From the NCBI GenBank assembly GCA_963704565.1, contig OY969917.1:3286001-3350000 (forward strand): a DNA stretch of 64,000 nucleotides. The letters are read 5' to 3'. Source of the DNA: Rhodoblastus sp963704565. GTDB lineage: Bacteria; Pseudomonadota; Alphaproteobacteria; Rhizobiales; Beijerinckiaceae. Positions 25,142 through 34,556 of this stretch are shown here, one piece after another (within the stretch, counting starts at the first letter, position 1; each line of letters opens with the position of its first letter). The notes under the pieces are model-generated. The model was not told the origin of the DNA. It ran no database searches and saw nothing but the letters and a program-made list of their open reading frames with translations. The position numbers and the translations under genes were made by a program.

Positions 25142-26408
25142 ATTCCGCCAGGGCCCGGACCACCTCGTCGTCGTCGAGTTGATGGAAGTTCCGGTAGAAC
25201 TCTCCGACCCCGAAAAAATTGGCCGGCGTGGCGAGGCATAAGGTCTCGTCGGCGAGGCGCGCGAGACGCGCCAGCGAGTCGGGCGGCGCGACGGGAACCG
25301 CGAGGATAATTTTTTGGGGTTCGCGCCGCCGCAGGGCGCGCAGCGCCGCCTCCATGGTCGCGCCGGTCGCGACGCCATCGTCGACCAGGATCGCAGCGCG
25401 CCCGCGCGCGGAAACGGGCGGCGCGTCGCCGAGGTAAATCCGGCGACGCCGCTCGATTTCGGTGAATTCGCGTTCGGCGAGGCGCTGCGCCTCCCGGTCG
25501 CTGACGTCGAACGCGTAGGCGATGTCCCGGTTGATCACGACGTCCCGGCTTTCGCCGTCCACGGCGGCCCCGAGCGCCAGCTCGGGATTGCCGGGCGCGC
25601 CGATCTTGCGCGCGAGAATGAGGTCGAGCGGCGCATGGAGCGCGCGGGCGATGGGAGCGGCGACCGGGACGCCGCCGCGCGGCAAGGCGTAAACGACGGG
25701 ATTTTCCGGCGCAAGGCGCAGAAGCGCGCGGGCCAGAACGCGGCCGGCGGCCGCGCGGTCCGCAAAGCGGATCGCCCGGGGGCGCAGATGGCGGTCGAAC
25801 CACGACGTAGCCGCCTCGATCGCCTGTTCCAGCGCGCCCGGCTCCTCGAACAGATGGGTCGCGCCCGGCACGATCTTCAGCTCGGTTGTGGCGCGGCATT
25901 GGCGTTGCGCGGCATGGTTGAGCGCCAGAACCTCGGGGTCGTCGCCGCCGACGATGAAGAGGGTGGGCGCGGCCAGGTCGCCGAGGCTGGAGCTTGCGAG
26001 ATCGGGCCGTCCACCGCGCGAGACGACAGCCGCGATGTCGGAACGCCGCGCGACCGCGGCGAGAATGGCCGCCGCCGCGCCGGTGCTCGCGCCGAACAGG
26101 CCGAAGGGGAGGGCGAAAAGGCGGTCGTCCTCGCGCGCCCAGTCGATGGCCTCGACCAGACGCCCTCCCAGCAGCTCGATATCGAAGACCTTGCGCCGGT
26201 CGCGCCCTTCGTCCCCGGTCAGCAGGTCGAACAGCAGGGTGGCGTAGCCCGCCTGGTTGAGGGCTTCGGCGACCAGCCGGTTGCGCGGGCTCATTCGGCT
26301 CGATCCCGAGCCATGGGCGAACAGGATCAGGCCGCGCGGCTCGGGAGGGACGGCGAGCAGGCCAGGCAGGGCCTCACGCCCCAGGACGATTTCGCTTTGC
26401 TCAATCAT
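25125..26408 (-). CDS. dienelactone-hydrolase-like / phosphoribosyltransferase fusion
   Basis: A 427-residue two-domain protein. Residues 1-205 are an alpha/beta hydrolase: GLILFAHGSGSS, nucleophile elbow GLFGASTGAAAA, acid FIVGGDDPEV, and His in PGATHLFEE. Residues 215-425 are a type I phosphoribosyltransferase-like domain with the PRPP loop AAILVDDGVATGATMEAAL and ALPRGGVPVA near its start. The two families are often adjacent genes; fusion into one chain is also known. No specific substrate is proven for either half. The gene overlaps the kinase gene 3' to 3'. Confidence 0.88.
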   Translation of the reverse strand: MIEQSEIVLGREALPGLLAVPPEPRGLILFAHGSGSSRMSPRNRLVAEALNQAGYATLLFDLLTGDEGRDRRKVFDIELLGGRLVEAIDWAREDDRLFALPFGLFGASTGAAAAILAAVARRSDIAAVVSRGGRPDLASSSLGDLAAPTLFIVGGDDPEVLALNHAAQRQCRATTELKIVPGATHLFEEPGALEQAIEAATSWFDRHLRPRAIRFADRAAAGRVLARALLRLAPENPVVYALPRGGVPVAAPIARALHAPLDLILARKIGAPGNPELALGAAVDGESRDVVINRDIAYAFDVSDREAQRLAEREFTEIERRRRIYLGDAPPVSARGRAAILVDDGVATGATMEAALRALRRREPQKIILAVPVAPPDSLARLARLADETLCLATPANFFGVGEFYRNFHQLDDDEVVRALAEFSPRR

Positions 26409-26600
26409 GGCGGCGACACCCCAGCATCCTTTTGGTTATTTGACTCGAACGCCGCGAGGCCCGCAAGCCGGAGCAAGGTTTCTCGCGGATGAGCGCATCG
26501 ACAAGTTCGAACCGCGGAACGAACAAGGGGCCTGAAGATTTTGTGGCGCGCCCCATATTTTTCAAAGCATCGTGGCCGCATTTGAGGAATAGGCGCGAGA
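26409..26600. other. intergenic stretch upstream of the hydrolase/PRTase gene
   Basis: About 190 bp between the hydrolase/PRTase start and the repeat at 26601. No gene is supported; it presumably includes the promoter reading toward lower coordinates. Confidence 0.3.
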
Positions 26601-26699
26601 GCATATTCCCAAAAAGTTGCAGACTTTTTGGACAAGAATATGCGTTAACACAATGAATTAGAGACTTCTTCCGATTCCGAAGGAACAGAAAAGGCTCTA
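26601..26699. repeat. 99-bp dispersed palindromic repeat, copy 1
   Basis: Begins GCATATTCCCAAAAAGTTGC; CCAAAAAGT (26609-26617) pairs with ACTTTTTGG (26623-26631), and the outer GCATATTC pairs with GAATATGC. A second part has TTCCGATTCCGAAGGAA. Its end supplies the stop codon of the asmA-like gene (minus strand). A copy with three mismatches is at 50894-50992. The form AGCAT...CC(A/G)AAAAGTTGCAGACTTTT resembles common Rhizobiales intergenic repeats (from memory). Confidence 0.8.
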
Positions 26700-28502
26700 A
26701 TTCCGCGCCGGCTTCGGCAGCAGGGGCGCCGCCGCGTCGGAGCGCTGGATCAGGCCGAGCGCGTCGGGCGCCAGAACGGCGTCGTCCCAGCCGCCCGACA
26801 AGGTGAATCCGATTTGCGGCGGCTTGTCGCCGGACGCCGGCGACGGCGAGACCCGGGTGGCGGCCGCGTGCAGATCGAGCGTGCGGTCGGCGACCGGAGC
26901 GCGGCCGGAAAAGGCGAGGGCGAGGCCGTCGCCGCGCGCCACGCCGTCGTCGATTTCGGCTTGTCCCTGAATGACATTGAATTTCGCCGACAATTGGTCG
27001 AAGGCGGTGCGCCCCGAACGCAATTCGACGCCGGCGGTCAGCGGCTGGCGCTCCATGCGGCGGAAGGCGAGGTCGAGATCGAGGCCGTAAACCTCGCCGT
27101 TCGCGACGCTGAAATCGCCGCGCGCGTCGAGATGATTGGCGAGATCGTAAAAGGACTGGCCATTGGTCTCGAAACTGATCGAGGCGTTGGCGGTTCCGGA
27201 AAGCGTCTGGCGGCGGAACATGTCCCAGAGAAAGGCGGCGGCGTCGATCCGGTCCGCCGAGGCCGAGCCGCGTATGTCCAGGCTCGCGCCGTTGCCGGCG
27301 ATCACCGCTCGCGCGTGAATCTGGCCGGAATAGGCCGAAGCGCCGGCAATCGACAGATCAAGGCGTCCGTTGCGGAGGATCGCCGAAACCGCGGCGTTGT
27401 CGGCCTGGAACTCGCCCAGCCGCACGCGCGTCGCGGAAAGGCGCAAGTCGAGGTCGGCGGCGGCGAGATCGGAGGGCGCGAAAGCGTCGCGGCTCCATTG
27501 CCCGTTCGACGAAGGCGCTGGCGTTTCTTCGAACATCGGATTCAGATTGACCTCGGCGCCGGCCAGCGTGGCGGAAATCTGCGGACGGGGCGTATCCAGG
27601 CGCATTGTCGCGGCGCCTTCAAGCACGTTGCCGTCAATCGACAGCGAGAGCTGGGAAAAGGATAGCGCGCCCGGGTCGATCGAGGCCTCGCCCTTCACCG
27701 TCGCGTCGCGATAGCGCCCGGGCAGGGGCACGGTCAGCCCGAACCAGCCCGCGGCCTGACGCAGCGAAGGCGCCAGCCCCGCCACCTCGCCATGAAAACG
27801 CGGCTGGGGCCGCAGCGCGAGACCTCCGTCGAGCTTGAGCTGAAAGTCCTCGCCACGCACGCGGAGGTCGATCGGGCTCTCCCCGCCGGCGCGCAGATCG
27901 CCGGAACGCGCGACCCACAAGGCGAATTGGGTCGCGGACTCGCCATTGTTGAGCCTGGGCAACACGCAATGTCCGATCAGGGAGAGCGGCGCGCTGGCGC
28001 GGCCGATGTCGAGCCGGGCGTCGCATTGTTCCGCGATAGTCCTGGATTCGCCGCCGGAAAGTTTCAGCACGGCCTTGGCGTTGGTCGCCTCCACCTCGTC
28101 CGGGGCGGCGCTCCACGGCGCGGTCGCGGCGCCGGCGGCGCCGGCGAGCCGCGCGCGCGCCGGATCGACGGCGATCGTGGCGTCGGCGAGAACCACCCGC
28201 GCGAAATTGAGCCGGCCGGTGAAAAGTCCGGAAAAGCCGAGATCGACCTTCAGGCTGGAGGCGGTGACGGTCGCGGCGCCGCCGCCATAATCGAGATCCA
28301 CGTCATAGATGCGGATATGAGGGCGGGGCAGCACGGCGAAAACCGAACGCCCGTGCGCCGCCAGCCGCAGGTTCAGGGAGGCGCCGACGCCCTTCTCGAT
28401 CGCGTCGATCTGCGCTTTTTGCGACACCGTCCATGGCGCGGCGGCGAGCGCGAGCAGCACGCCGGCGCCCGCTGCGAGGATCCATTTGAAATTGAGCTTC
28501 AT
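26697..28502 (-). CDS. AsmA-family protein
   Basis: A 601-residue AsmA-like protein. An N-terminal membrane anchor (FKWILAAGAGVLLALAAAP) is followed by a long beta-rich repeat region and the conserved AsmA C-terminal block FSVANGEVYGLDLDLAFRR ... TAFDQLSAKFNVIQGQAEI. AsmA/TamB-type proteins sit in the inner membrane and extend into the periplasm, affecting lipid transport and outer-membrane assembly. ATG at 28502 was chosen because the anchor begins there. It follows the glycosyltransferase gene by 46 bp on the same strand, so probably one operon. The stop codon lies in the repeat at 26601-26699. Confidence 0.87.
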   Translation of the reverse strand: MKLNFKWILAAGAGVLLALAAAPWTVSQKAQIDAIEKGVGASLNLRLAAHGRSVFAVLPRPHIRIYDVDLDYGGGAATVTASSLKVDLGFSGLFTGRLNFARVVLADATIAVDPARARLAGAAGAATAPWSAAPDEVEATNAKAVLKLSGGESRTIAEQCDARLDIGRASAPLSLIGHCVLPRLNNGESATQFALWVARSGDLRAGGESPIDLRVRGEDFQLKLDGGLALRPQPRFHGEVAGLAPSLRQAAGWFGLTVPLPGRYRDATVKGEASIDPGALSFSQLSLSIDGNVLEGAATMRLDTPRPQISATLAGAEVNLNPMFEETPAPSSNGQWSRDAFAPSDLAAADLDLRLSATRVRLGEFQADNAAVSAILRNGRLDLSIAGASAYSGQIHARAVIAGNGASLDIRGSASADRIDAAAFLWDMFRRQTLSGTANASISFETNGQSFYDLANHLDARGDFSVANGEVYGLDLDLAFRRMERQPLTAGVELRSGRTAFDQLSAKFNVIQGQAEIDDGVARGDGLALAFSGRAPVADRTLDLHAAATRVSPSPASGDKPPQIGFTLSGGWDDAVLAPDALGLIQRSDAAAPLLPKPARN

Positions 28503-28548
28503 GTCCGGAGAATAGCCGTCCGCGTCGTCAGGGCAAACAGCAAATGAT

Positions 28549-29697
28549 TCAGGCGGATTTGGGTCGAGAAGCGGCGGCCCGCGCCATTTCCTCGTCCACG
28601 ATGGCCTTGAACCGGGCGCGGAAGGCCTCGCGCGAGAAACGCTCCGCATTGGCGCGGCAGGCTTCCGGCGTGAAGCGCGCGGCTTCCGCGTCAAAACGCT
28701 TGACCGCCGCGACGATCGCGTCCTCGCTCTGGCGGTCGAAGAACAGGCCGGTCGGCCGGTCGCTTTCGGGGCCGACGACAGTCTCCAGCGCGCCGCCGCG
28801 CCCGAAGGCGATGACCGGGGTTCCACAGGCCTGCGCCTCGACCGGCATGATGCCGAAATCCTCCTCCGCCGCGAATACGAAAGCTTTGGCGCGGCGCATA
28901 TGGTCGCGCAGCACGGAATCGCTTTGATAGCCGAGCACTTCGATATTGCCGGCCGAAGCGGCGATCCGGCGCACCAGCGGCAGTTCGGGGCCGTCGCCGA
29001 TGACGACGAGCTTCTTGTCCGGCATGCGGGCGAAGGCGCTGGCGATCAGCGCCATGCGCTTGTAGGGCGTCATGCGCGAGGCGGCGAGGTAGAAATCCTC
29101 GCGGCTTGCGGAAAAGGGCATGGCTTCTATGTCCACCGGCGGGAACACCACTTCCGCCTCGCGCCGATAGACCTTGGCGATGCGCCGCGCGATATAGGCC
29201 GAATTGGCCACCATGCGGTCGGGCCCGTTGGCGGTGCGCATGTCCCAGATGCGCAGATAATGCAGCAGAATCCGCGCCAAAGCCGAGCGCGGGCCATGCG
29301 TGAGCCCGGATTCGGCGAGATAGGTGTGCTGGAGATCCCAAGCGTAGCGCATCGGCGAATGAATGTAGGAAATATGAACCTGGTTCGGCCCGGTGATCAC
29401 GCCTTTGGCGACCGCATGGGACGAGGAAACGATCAGGTCATAGGCCGAGACGTCGAATTGCTCGACCGCGAGCGGCATCAACGGCATGAAGGCGCGATGT
29501 CTGGTTTTCGCGCCCCACAGATTTTGCAGGAACGAGGTCGTGACCTTGCGGCCCTGGATCATGCCGTCCTGACCGGGGGGCAGCGCGCAGATCAGGGTGA
29601 AAAGATCGGCGTCCGGGAAAAGGCTGAGGATTTCCTCGACGACTTTTTCCGATCCCGCGCGGGTCACCAGCCATTCGTGGACGATCGCGACTTTCAT
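28549..29697 (-). CDS. family 4 glycosyltransferase
   Basis: A 382-residue GT-B enzyme. The N-terminal domain starts VAIVHEWLVTRAGSEKVVEE; the C-terminal nucleotide-sugar domain has FYLAASRMTPYKRMALIASAF, LVVIGDGPELP and FAAEEDFGIMPVEAQACGTPVIAFGRGG with the E-x7-E signature. It resembles WbaZ/mannosyltransferase-type enzymes that act on lipid-linked oligosaccharides at the cytoplasmic face. It begins the exopolysaccharide region and is followed by the asmA-like gene. Donor and acceptor sugars cannot be told from sequence. Confidence 0.9.
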   Translation of the reverse strand: MKVAIVHEWLVTRAGSEKVVEEILSLFPDADLFTLICALPPGQDGMIQGRKVTTSFLQNLWGAKTRHRAFMPLMPLAVEQFDVSAYDLIVSSSHAVAKGVITGPNQVHISYIHSPMRYAWDLQHTYLAESGLTHGPRSALARILLHYLRIWDMRTANGPDRMVANSAYIARRIAKVYRREAEVVFPPVDIEAMPFSASREDFYLAASRMTPYKRMALIASAFARMPDKKLVVIGDGPELPLVRRIAASAGNIEVLGYQSDSVLRDHMRRAKAFVFAAEEDFGIMPVEAQACGTPVIAFGRGGALETVVGPESDRPTGLFFDRQSEDAIVAAVKRFDAEAARFTPEACRANAERFSREAFRARFKAIVDEEMARAAASRPKSA

Positions 29698-29745
29698 TCC
29701 AAACCTGCGCCAATTTTGGACGGCAGGATAGGGGGTTGGCGTTAA

Positions 29746-30126
29746 TTAAGGGTAGCGCCGGAAAAGGTCGGCGAGGCCGGCGGCGCAGGCGATCAGCCAG
29801 CCAAGGATCAGGATCGTTCCCCCGGTTGGGGCCGCCATCGGGAAAAGCCGGGCGCCGCGCAAGGTCAGCAGCATGACATCGGCGGAAAACAAAGCCGCGC
29901 CCAAGGCGATGGCCAGCGCGGCGGCGAGCCAGAGCCGCGCGCCGGGCGTGGCTTCGCGCGCGCGGGTTGTCAGGGCGAGCAATGCGGCGGCGTGGACCAG
30001 CAGGATCAGCGCGACGGAGCGCAGGTTTTCGGCGCCGGCGAGATGGACGGCCGCCGCCGCGGCCGCGACGCCGCAGGCGCCGAGCAGCCCGGCCCAGGCG
30101 TTGAGCGCGTCGAGCATTTTTCTCAT
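29746..30126 (-). CDS. DUF423 family membrane protein
   Basis: A 126-residue four-helix membrane protein of the DUF423 (YwdK-like) family. The family pattern is clear: a first helix ending LGACGVAAAAAAVHLAG, a second RSVALILLVHAAALLAL, a third ALAIALGAALFSADVML, and a last GGTILILGWLIACAAG. Function unknown. It starts divergently from the glycosyltransferase at 30213 and its stop lies 48 bp before the next glycosyltransferase start, so it may be co-transcribed with it. Confidence 0.87.
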   Translation of the reverse strand: MRKMLDALNAWAGLLGACGVAAAAAAVHLAGAENLRSVALILLVHAAALLALTTRAREATPGARLWLAAALAIALGAALFSADVMLLTLRGARLFPMAAPTGGTILILGWLIACAAGLADLFRRYP

Positions 30127-30212
30127 GAGCCGTTTTCTCTTGGGCCGTTAGCCTTCCGGAAGATTTTTTGCGCCACATTCGCCGCGCGGGTTTCTCGGGT
30201 CGAGCGGCATTG

Positions 30213-31484
30213 ATGAGCGCAAACGGGTCGGACATCAACATCGTCATCGCGATCGATCACGCCTCGATCACCGGCGGACAGGCCAAAGTGGCGCTGGACA
30301 GCGCGCTCGGGCTGAAGCGCGCCGGCTATCATCCCATCGTCTTCGCCGCCGTCGCGCCGGTCGATCCGCGCCTCGTCGAGGCGGGGGTGGAGGTCATTTG
30401 CCTCGACCAGGCTGATCTTCTCGGCGGCTCGTCCAGACTGGCGTCCGCCATTCAGGGAACCTGGAATTTCCGCGCCGAAAGGGAAATGGGCCGTCTGCTC
30501 GCCCGCCTGCCGCGCGGGCGCACGATCGTCCATGTCCATGGCTGGGCCAAGGCCCTGTCCGCGTCGATCGCCCGGCCGATCCGCCGGTCCGGCCTGCCCT
30601 GCGTCTATACGATGCACGAATATTTCCTCTATTGCCCCAATGGCGGCTTTTACGATTTTCAGAGCGACCGGGTCTGCACACTGCGGCCGATGTCGGGGGC
30701 CTGCTGGGCGCGCCACTGCGATTCGCGCAATTATCCCTATAAATTATGGCGCAACGCCCGGCTGGCGGTGGCGCAAGGCGTCGCGCGGCTCGATTCGCTG
30801 TTCGACGACATCGTGCTGATTTCGCGGCTCGAAGAGGAACTGCTCGCGCCTTATCTGCCGGCCTCGGTCCAGCTCCACCGCCTGCGCAATCCCATCGACG
30901 CGGAAGCGCTCGGCCAAAAATCCGATCCGGCGTCGGGCGACCCGCTGTTTGTCGGCCGCCTTTCGCCGGAAAAGGGCGTCTTCCTGTTCGCGGAGGCGGC
31001 GCGGCTGGCCGGCGTGACGCCGGTTTTCATCGGCGATGGGCCGATCGCCGGCGAACTGGCGGCCCGCCATCCCGAGGCGCGGCTGCTCGGCTGGCGCGCG
31101 CCCGAGGCGGCGCGCGCGGCGATGCGGGCGGCAAGGGCGCTGGTCTTTCCCTCGCTGTGGTACGAGACGCAGGGCATGACGGCGCTGGAAGCCAAGGCGA
31201 TGGCCACGCCGGTGATCGTTTCCGACGGCTGCGCGGCGCGCGAAGCGATCGCGGACGGCGTCAGCGGCCTGTGGTTCAAGGCGGGCGACGCCGCCGCGCT
31301 CGCCGCCGCCTTGCGTCGCATCGGCGACGACGCTCTGGTCGCGAAACTGTCGCGGGCCGCCTATGACGATTACTGGCGCGATCCGCCGACGCTCGAAGCT
31401 CATGTCGCCGGCCTGGACGTCCTTTACCAGCAGGCGCTGCGCCGCGCCGCGGCTTCCGGGCGGAGCGCATATTCCGGCCGATGA
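30213..31484 (+). CDS. family 4 glycosyltransferase
   Basis: A 423-residue GT-B glycosyltransferase. The N-terminal part starts INIVIAIDHASITGGQAKVA and contains a Cys-rich insert (YFLYCPNGGFYDF ... CTLRPMSGACWARHCDSRNY) seen in a subset of GT4 enzymes acting on surface polysaccharide. The C-terminal domain has LFVGRLSPEKGVFLFAEAA, PVFIGDGPIAGEL and FPSLWYETQGMTALEAKAMATPVI. ATG at 30213; the frame is open a further 15 codons upstream without support. It is the only glycosyltransferase of the region on the plus strand. Confidence 0.9.
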   Translation: MSANGSDINIVIAIDHASITGGQAKVALDSALGLKRAGYHPIVFAAVAPVDPRLVEAGVEVICLDQADLLGGSSRLASAIQGTWNFRAEREMGRLLARLPRGRTIVHVHGWAKALSASIARPIRRSGLPCVYTMHEYFLYCPNGGFYDFQSDRVCTLRPMSGACWARHCDSRNYPYKLWRNARLAVAQGVARLDSLFDDIVLISRLEEELLAPYLPASVQLHRLRNPIDAEALGQKSDPASGDPLFVGRLSPEKGVFLFAEAARLAGVTPVFIGDGPIAGELAARHPEARLLGWRAPEAARAAMRAARALVFPSLWYETQGMTALEAKAMATPVIVSDGCAAREAIADGVSGLWFKAGDAAALAAALRRIGDDALVAKLSRAAYDDYWRDPPTLEAHVAGLDVLYQQALRRAAASGRSAYSGR

Positions 31485-31531
31485 AAAAAATAGGAGCTAC
31501 CGCGCATATCGTTGGTTTCAACCCCTCATCA

Positions 31532-31554
31532 ATCCCCTCACATGCGGAGGGGAT
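31532..31554. terminator. hairpin after the plus-strand glycosyltransferase
   Basis: ATCCCCTC (31532-31539) pairs with GAGGGGAT (31547-31554) around a 7-base loop, 47 bp after the glycosyltransferase stop and between two convergent genes. No clear T-run follows, so its action as a terminator is an inference from position. Confidence 0.35.
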
Positions 31555-31664
31555 AGCTGCGGGCGGAAACAGCAAAGGGCGTTAAGAAATATCCTTTATG
31601 CGCGCGTTTATGCGACGGTTCTGCTGCTCGCGTCGCCTGGGGGAATTGCTTTCGGAACCCGAGC

Positions 31665-33245
31665 CTAGAACACGTCATTCAGGCCGATCTTGACCACCGG
31701 ATAAGGCGTGCCGGTATAGAGCCCGTGATCGAGCGCGCCGTAATCCTGGCCATCGTCCTCGGTCCGCGTTCCATCGGTCGGGGGCTGCGTGGAGCTGACC
31801 GCCATGATGGCCCCGCGCGCCGATCCGCCGATCATATTGCCCTGGATCAGGGTGAAGCCGAGGGCGGGATTGGAACCCTTCCAGAAGCCGACGCCCCATC
31901 TTGCATGCTTGACGATATTGCCGGTGACATTCGCGGCGGTCTTGATCGTGCTGTTTTTTATCGCCGCCGGCCCCACGTAAATCCCGCAGCCGTCGCAATC
32001 CTCGACGATATTGCCGACAATGTCGACATCGGCCTCGCCGTAGATTCCGTCGCCATAGGTCGAGTAATCCGGCCAATCCGGATCGCTGGTGCGGAAGGTC
32101 GCGCGCGCGATCGACCGGACCTGATTGCCGGTGATGGAAACGCGCCGGCCGCCCTGCCAGGAATTGGTGACGGAAACGCCTTCGCCGGCATGGGCGACAA
32201 TATTGTTGGCGACGACGCCGCCCTCGTAGCGGTGGCCGTTGGGCGTCTGTCCGTCGCTCCCCGGACATTCGATCATGATCGCGGTTTCGCCGGATCGATG
32301 GACCGAATTATCGACGATCCGAGGATCGAAACAGGCGTTCATCCGCACGCCGGAAAAAGCGGAGTCCGAAATCGAATTGCCGGCGACCAGGACGTCATGG
32401 GCGTAGAGCGCGAAGACGCCATTGCCATAGGGGCCGCTGCCGCCGACGATTCCCTGCGACGGATCGGCGCCGAAGCTCGCGGCGGTGTTTCGGATGCGGT
32501 TGTCGCGAAGGATCGTGCGGTCGGACGCCGGCGGCCATTGCTCCACCAGCACGCCGTAATTGCGGTTGTCGTGGATGTCGTTGTCGGCGAAGAGATTGTC
32601 CTGCCCCTGCGCGGAATAGAGCGCGAGGTTGTTGTCATGGAATTCGCTTTTCGTCACCGAGGCGTTTTCGCAGCGCCACAGGGCGAGGCCGCCGGCCCCG
32701 GAGCCGCCGAAGGAACAGTCCTCGACGATCAGATTTTTGGCGCGCCAGGCGGTGACCAAAGCGTTGAAACGGGGCATGGCCCGGCCGAGAAACGGATCGA
32801 CCAATCGCTGTTCGCCGTCCATGCCGGTCGCGAAATCCAGCCCGCCGCCCCAAAAACCGATTCCCCTGATCGTCACGCCGAGGATGACGGACGCGCCGGG
32901 CGCCGGGCGAATGTCGATGTTGAAACAGGCGCCGCGCGCCGGCCGGATCGCCACCGTTCCGGGAGAGCCGAAGATTTCGAGCGTCGCCGCGATCGCGAAG
33001 CCCGAGGTCCGATAGACTCCCGGCAGGATATGGAGCGGCTTGCCGGCCTTGACGGCGGCGGCGACGGCCCCGGCGAGCGACAGGTTTTGCGCGCGCGCGC
33101 CTGACGAAAAGCGCGTGGGGCCGATCAGAACGGCCGCGTCCTCGACCGCGACGAAATAGGCCGGGTCCGCCGCGAAAGCCGCCGAGGCTGGAAGCAGGCC
33201 CGCCGCCGCGGCGGGAATCGACTGGATGAATTGGCGTCTGTCCAT
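31665..33245 (-). CDS. Tat-exported parallel beta-helix protein (TIGR03808-like)
   Basis: A 526-residue protein. The N-terminus MDRRQFIQSIPAAAAGLLPA is a twin-arginine signal. The rest is a right-handed beta-helix of short Asn-rich rungs, e.g. DNDIHDNRNYGVLVEQ, NSISDSAFSGVRMNAC, NIVAHAGEGVSVTNSWQGG. It matches what I know of the TIGR03808 family, Tat-targeted repeat proteins of Rhizobiales. ATG at 33245 follows GGAGCAGG. Located next to the O-antigen-ligase-like gene, it may bind or modify the polysaccharide (inference). No lyase catalytic signature was identified. Confidence 0.82.
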   Translation of the reverse strand: MDRRQFIQSIPAAAAGLLPASAAFAADPAYFVAVEDAAVLIGPTRFSSGARAQNLSLAGAVAAAVKAGKPLHILPGVYRTSGFAIAATLEIFGSPGTVAIRPARGACFNIDIRPAPGASVILGVTIRGIGFWGGGLDFATGMDGEQRLVDPFLGRAMPRFNALVTAWRAKNLIVEDCSFGGSGAGGLALWRCENASVTKSEFHDNNLALYSAQGQDNLFADNDIHDNRNYGVLVEQWPPASDRTILRDNRIRNTAASFGADPSQGIVGGSGPYGNGVFALYAHDVLVAGNSISDSAFSGVRMNACFDPRIVDNSVHRSGETAIMIECPGSDGQTPNGHRYEGGVVANNIVAHAGEGVSVTNSWQGGRRVSITGNQVRSIARATFRTSDPDWPDYSTYGDGIYGEADVDIVGNIVEDCDGCGIYVGPAAIKNSTIKTAANVTGNIVKHARWGVGFWKGSNPALGFTLIQGNMIGGSARGAIMAVSSTQPPTDGTRTEDDGQDYGALDHGLYTGTPYPVVKIGLNDVF

Positions 33246-33287
33246 CGCCTGCTCCAAGGGCCTTCATCTTTGGCCGTCGTCGGGATT

Positions 33288-34556
33288 TCAGCCGGTCGCC
33301 GCGCTCGCCTCGGCGGCGCGCTCTCGCTCGCGCGCGAGCCAGCGCCGCCGGGCCGCTTCAATGCCCCACACCGCGCCGAGCGAGACATAGAACATGCGCC
33401 AATGGTCGATGTCGATTTGCAGCCCTTGCACGAAAAAGACAAAGGTCGCGGCGAACAGCACCTGCGCCTCCCGGACCCAGGGATGGCGGGTGAGGCATTG
33501 CCGGAAACCGACGAAGAAGGTCGCGAAAGCCAGGCTGATGAAAGCGAACCCGCCGAGCCAGCCGTTGGAGGCGAAGGCGTTGATATAGGAATTATGCGGC
33601 TCCAGGCCGAAAGTGTCGCGGAAACGCAGTGGCCCGAAACCATTGGGGAGGTCGAGCAGCATGGGGATCGAGCGTTCCTGGTTGCCGAAGCGCCCGTTCG
33701 GCCCGCTGTCATAGTCCTGTTCCGCGTGAGCGCGCTCGAAGAAGAAGTCGCGAACGTCGGGGACGCTCAGGGCGCCCATGAGTCCGACGAAAACGACGAA
33801 GACCACGCCCGCCGCCCCCGCCACGACCCGCAGCCGCATGCGGCGCGTATCGGCGGTCTTGATGAGGAAGGCGACGATCATCACGGTCGAGACGACCATG
33901 GCGCCCCAGGAGCCGCGCGAAAAGGACAGGAACAGGGCGGCGAGGATCAGCATTATGCTCGGAACCACCAGCCACCAAAGGCGGAAACGGCCGAGCAGCA
34001 AACGTTGGATCAGATAAAGCGCGCCGGTCACCATATAGGAGCCGAGCACATTCGGATCCTTGAAGGGCGCCATGGCGCGACCGTCCTTGATCCATTCGCC
34101 GCTCCCGTCGAAAGCGGAGAGCCAAGTGGTCACGGCGATGGCCGAGGCGAGGACGCAGGAGACGGCATAGGCCGAGAGCAGCAGCTCGGCGCGGCGCGAG
34201 GTCTGGGCGGTCAGGAAAAGCGCGTAGAACAGGCCCGTCGTGCTGATGAACAGCGTATGATACATGAAGCCGACCGGATCGGCCTCGTTCCAATAGGGAA
34301 TGAGCGAGACGAAGCCGCCGAAGGTCCACAGCGACAGGAACAGGACGAAGGGCAGGATCGCGCGGTGGATGGTGAACCCGCGGACGCTCCACAGCAGGAC
34401 GGTGACCAGGATCAGAATATCGTAAGGCGACGGCTCGACGAATACGACCGAGCCGCTGGCGACGGTCAGCCAGAAAAAGCCATTGACCAGTTTGCCGTAA
34501 TCGAAGGTTCGGCGATGGGGCGCATAAGCCGGCGCGGCGAGGGCGGTTTCGGTCAT
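33288..34556 (-). CDS. O-antigen ligase/polymerase-like membrane protein
   Basis: A 422-residue polytopic membrane protein with about 11 helices. A long periplasmic loop carries the Wzy_C-type region: DSGPNGRFGNQERSIPMLLD ... FGLEPHNSYINAFASNGWLGG, where EPHNSY matches the ligase/polymerase family. Expected role: polymerising or ligating exopolysaccharide repeat units in the periplasm. The ATG at 34556 overlaps the stop of the upstream glycosyltransferase (ATGA), so the two are coupled. Confidence 0.87.
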   Translation of the reverse strand: MTETALAAPAYAPHRRTFDYGKLVNGFFWLTVASGSVVFVEPSPYDILILVTVLLWSVRGFTIHRAILPFVLFLSLWTFGGFVSLIPYWNEADPVGFMYHTLFISTTGLFYALFLTAQTSRRAELLLSAYAVSCVLASAIAVTTWLSAFDGSGEWIKDGRAMAPFKDPNVLGSYMVTGALYLIQRLLLGRFRLWWLVVPSIMLILAALFLSFSRGSWGAMVVSTVMIVAFLIKTADTRRMRLRVVAGAAGVVFVVFVGLMGALSVPDVRDFFFERAHAEQDYDSGPNGRFGNQERSIPMLLDLPNGFGPLRFRDTFGLEPHNSYINAFASNGWLGGFAFISLAFATFFVGFRQCLTRHPWVREAQVLFAATFVFFVQGLQIDIDHWRMFYVSLGAVWGIEAARRRWLARERERAAEASAATG

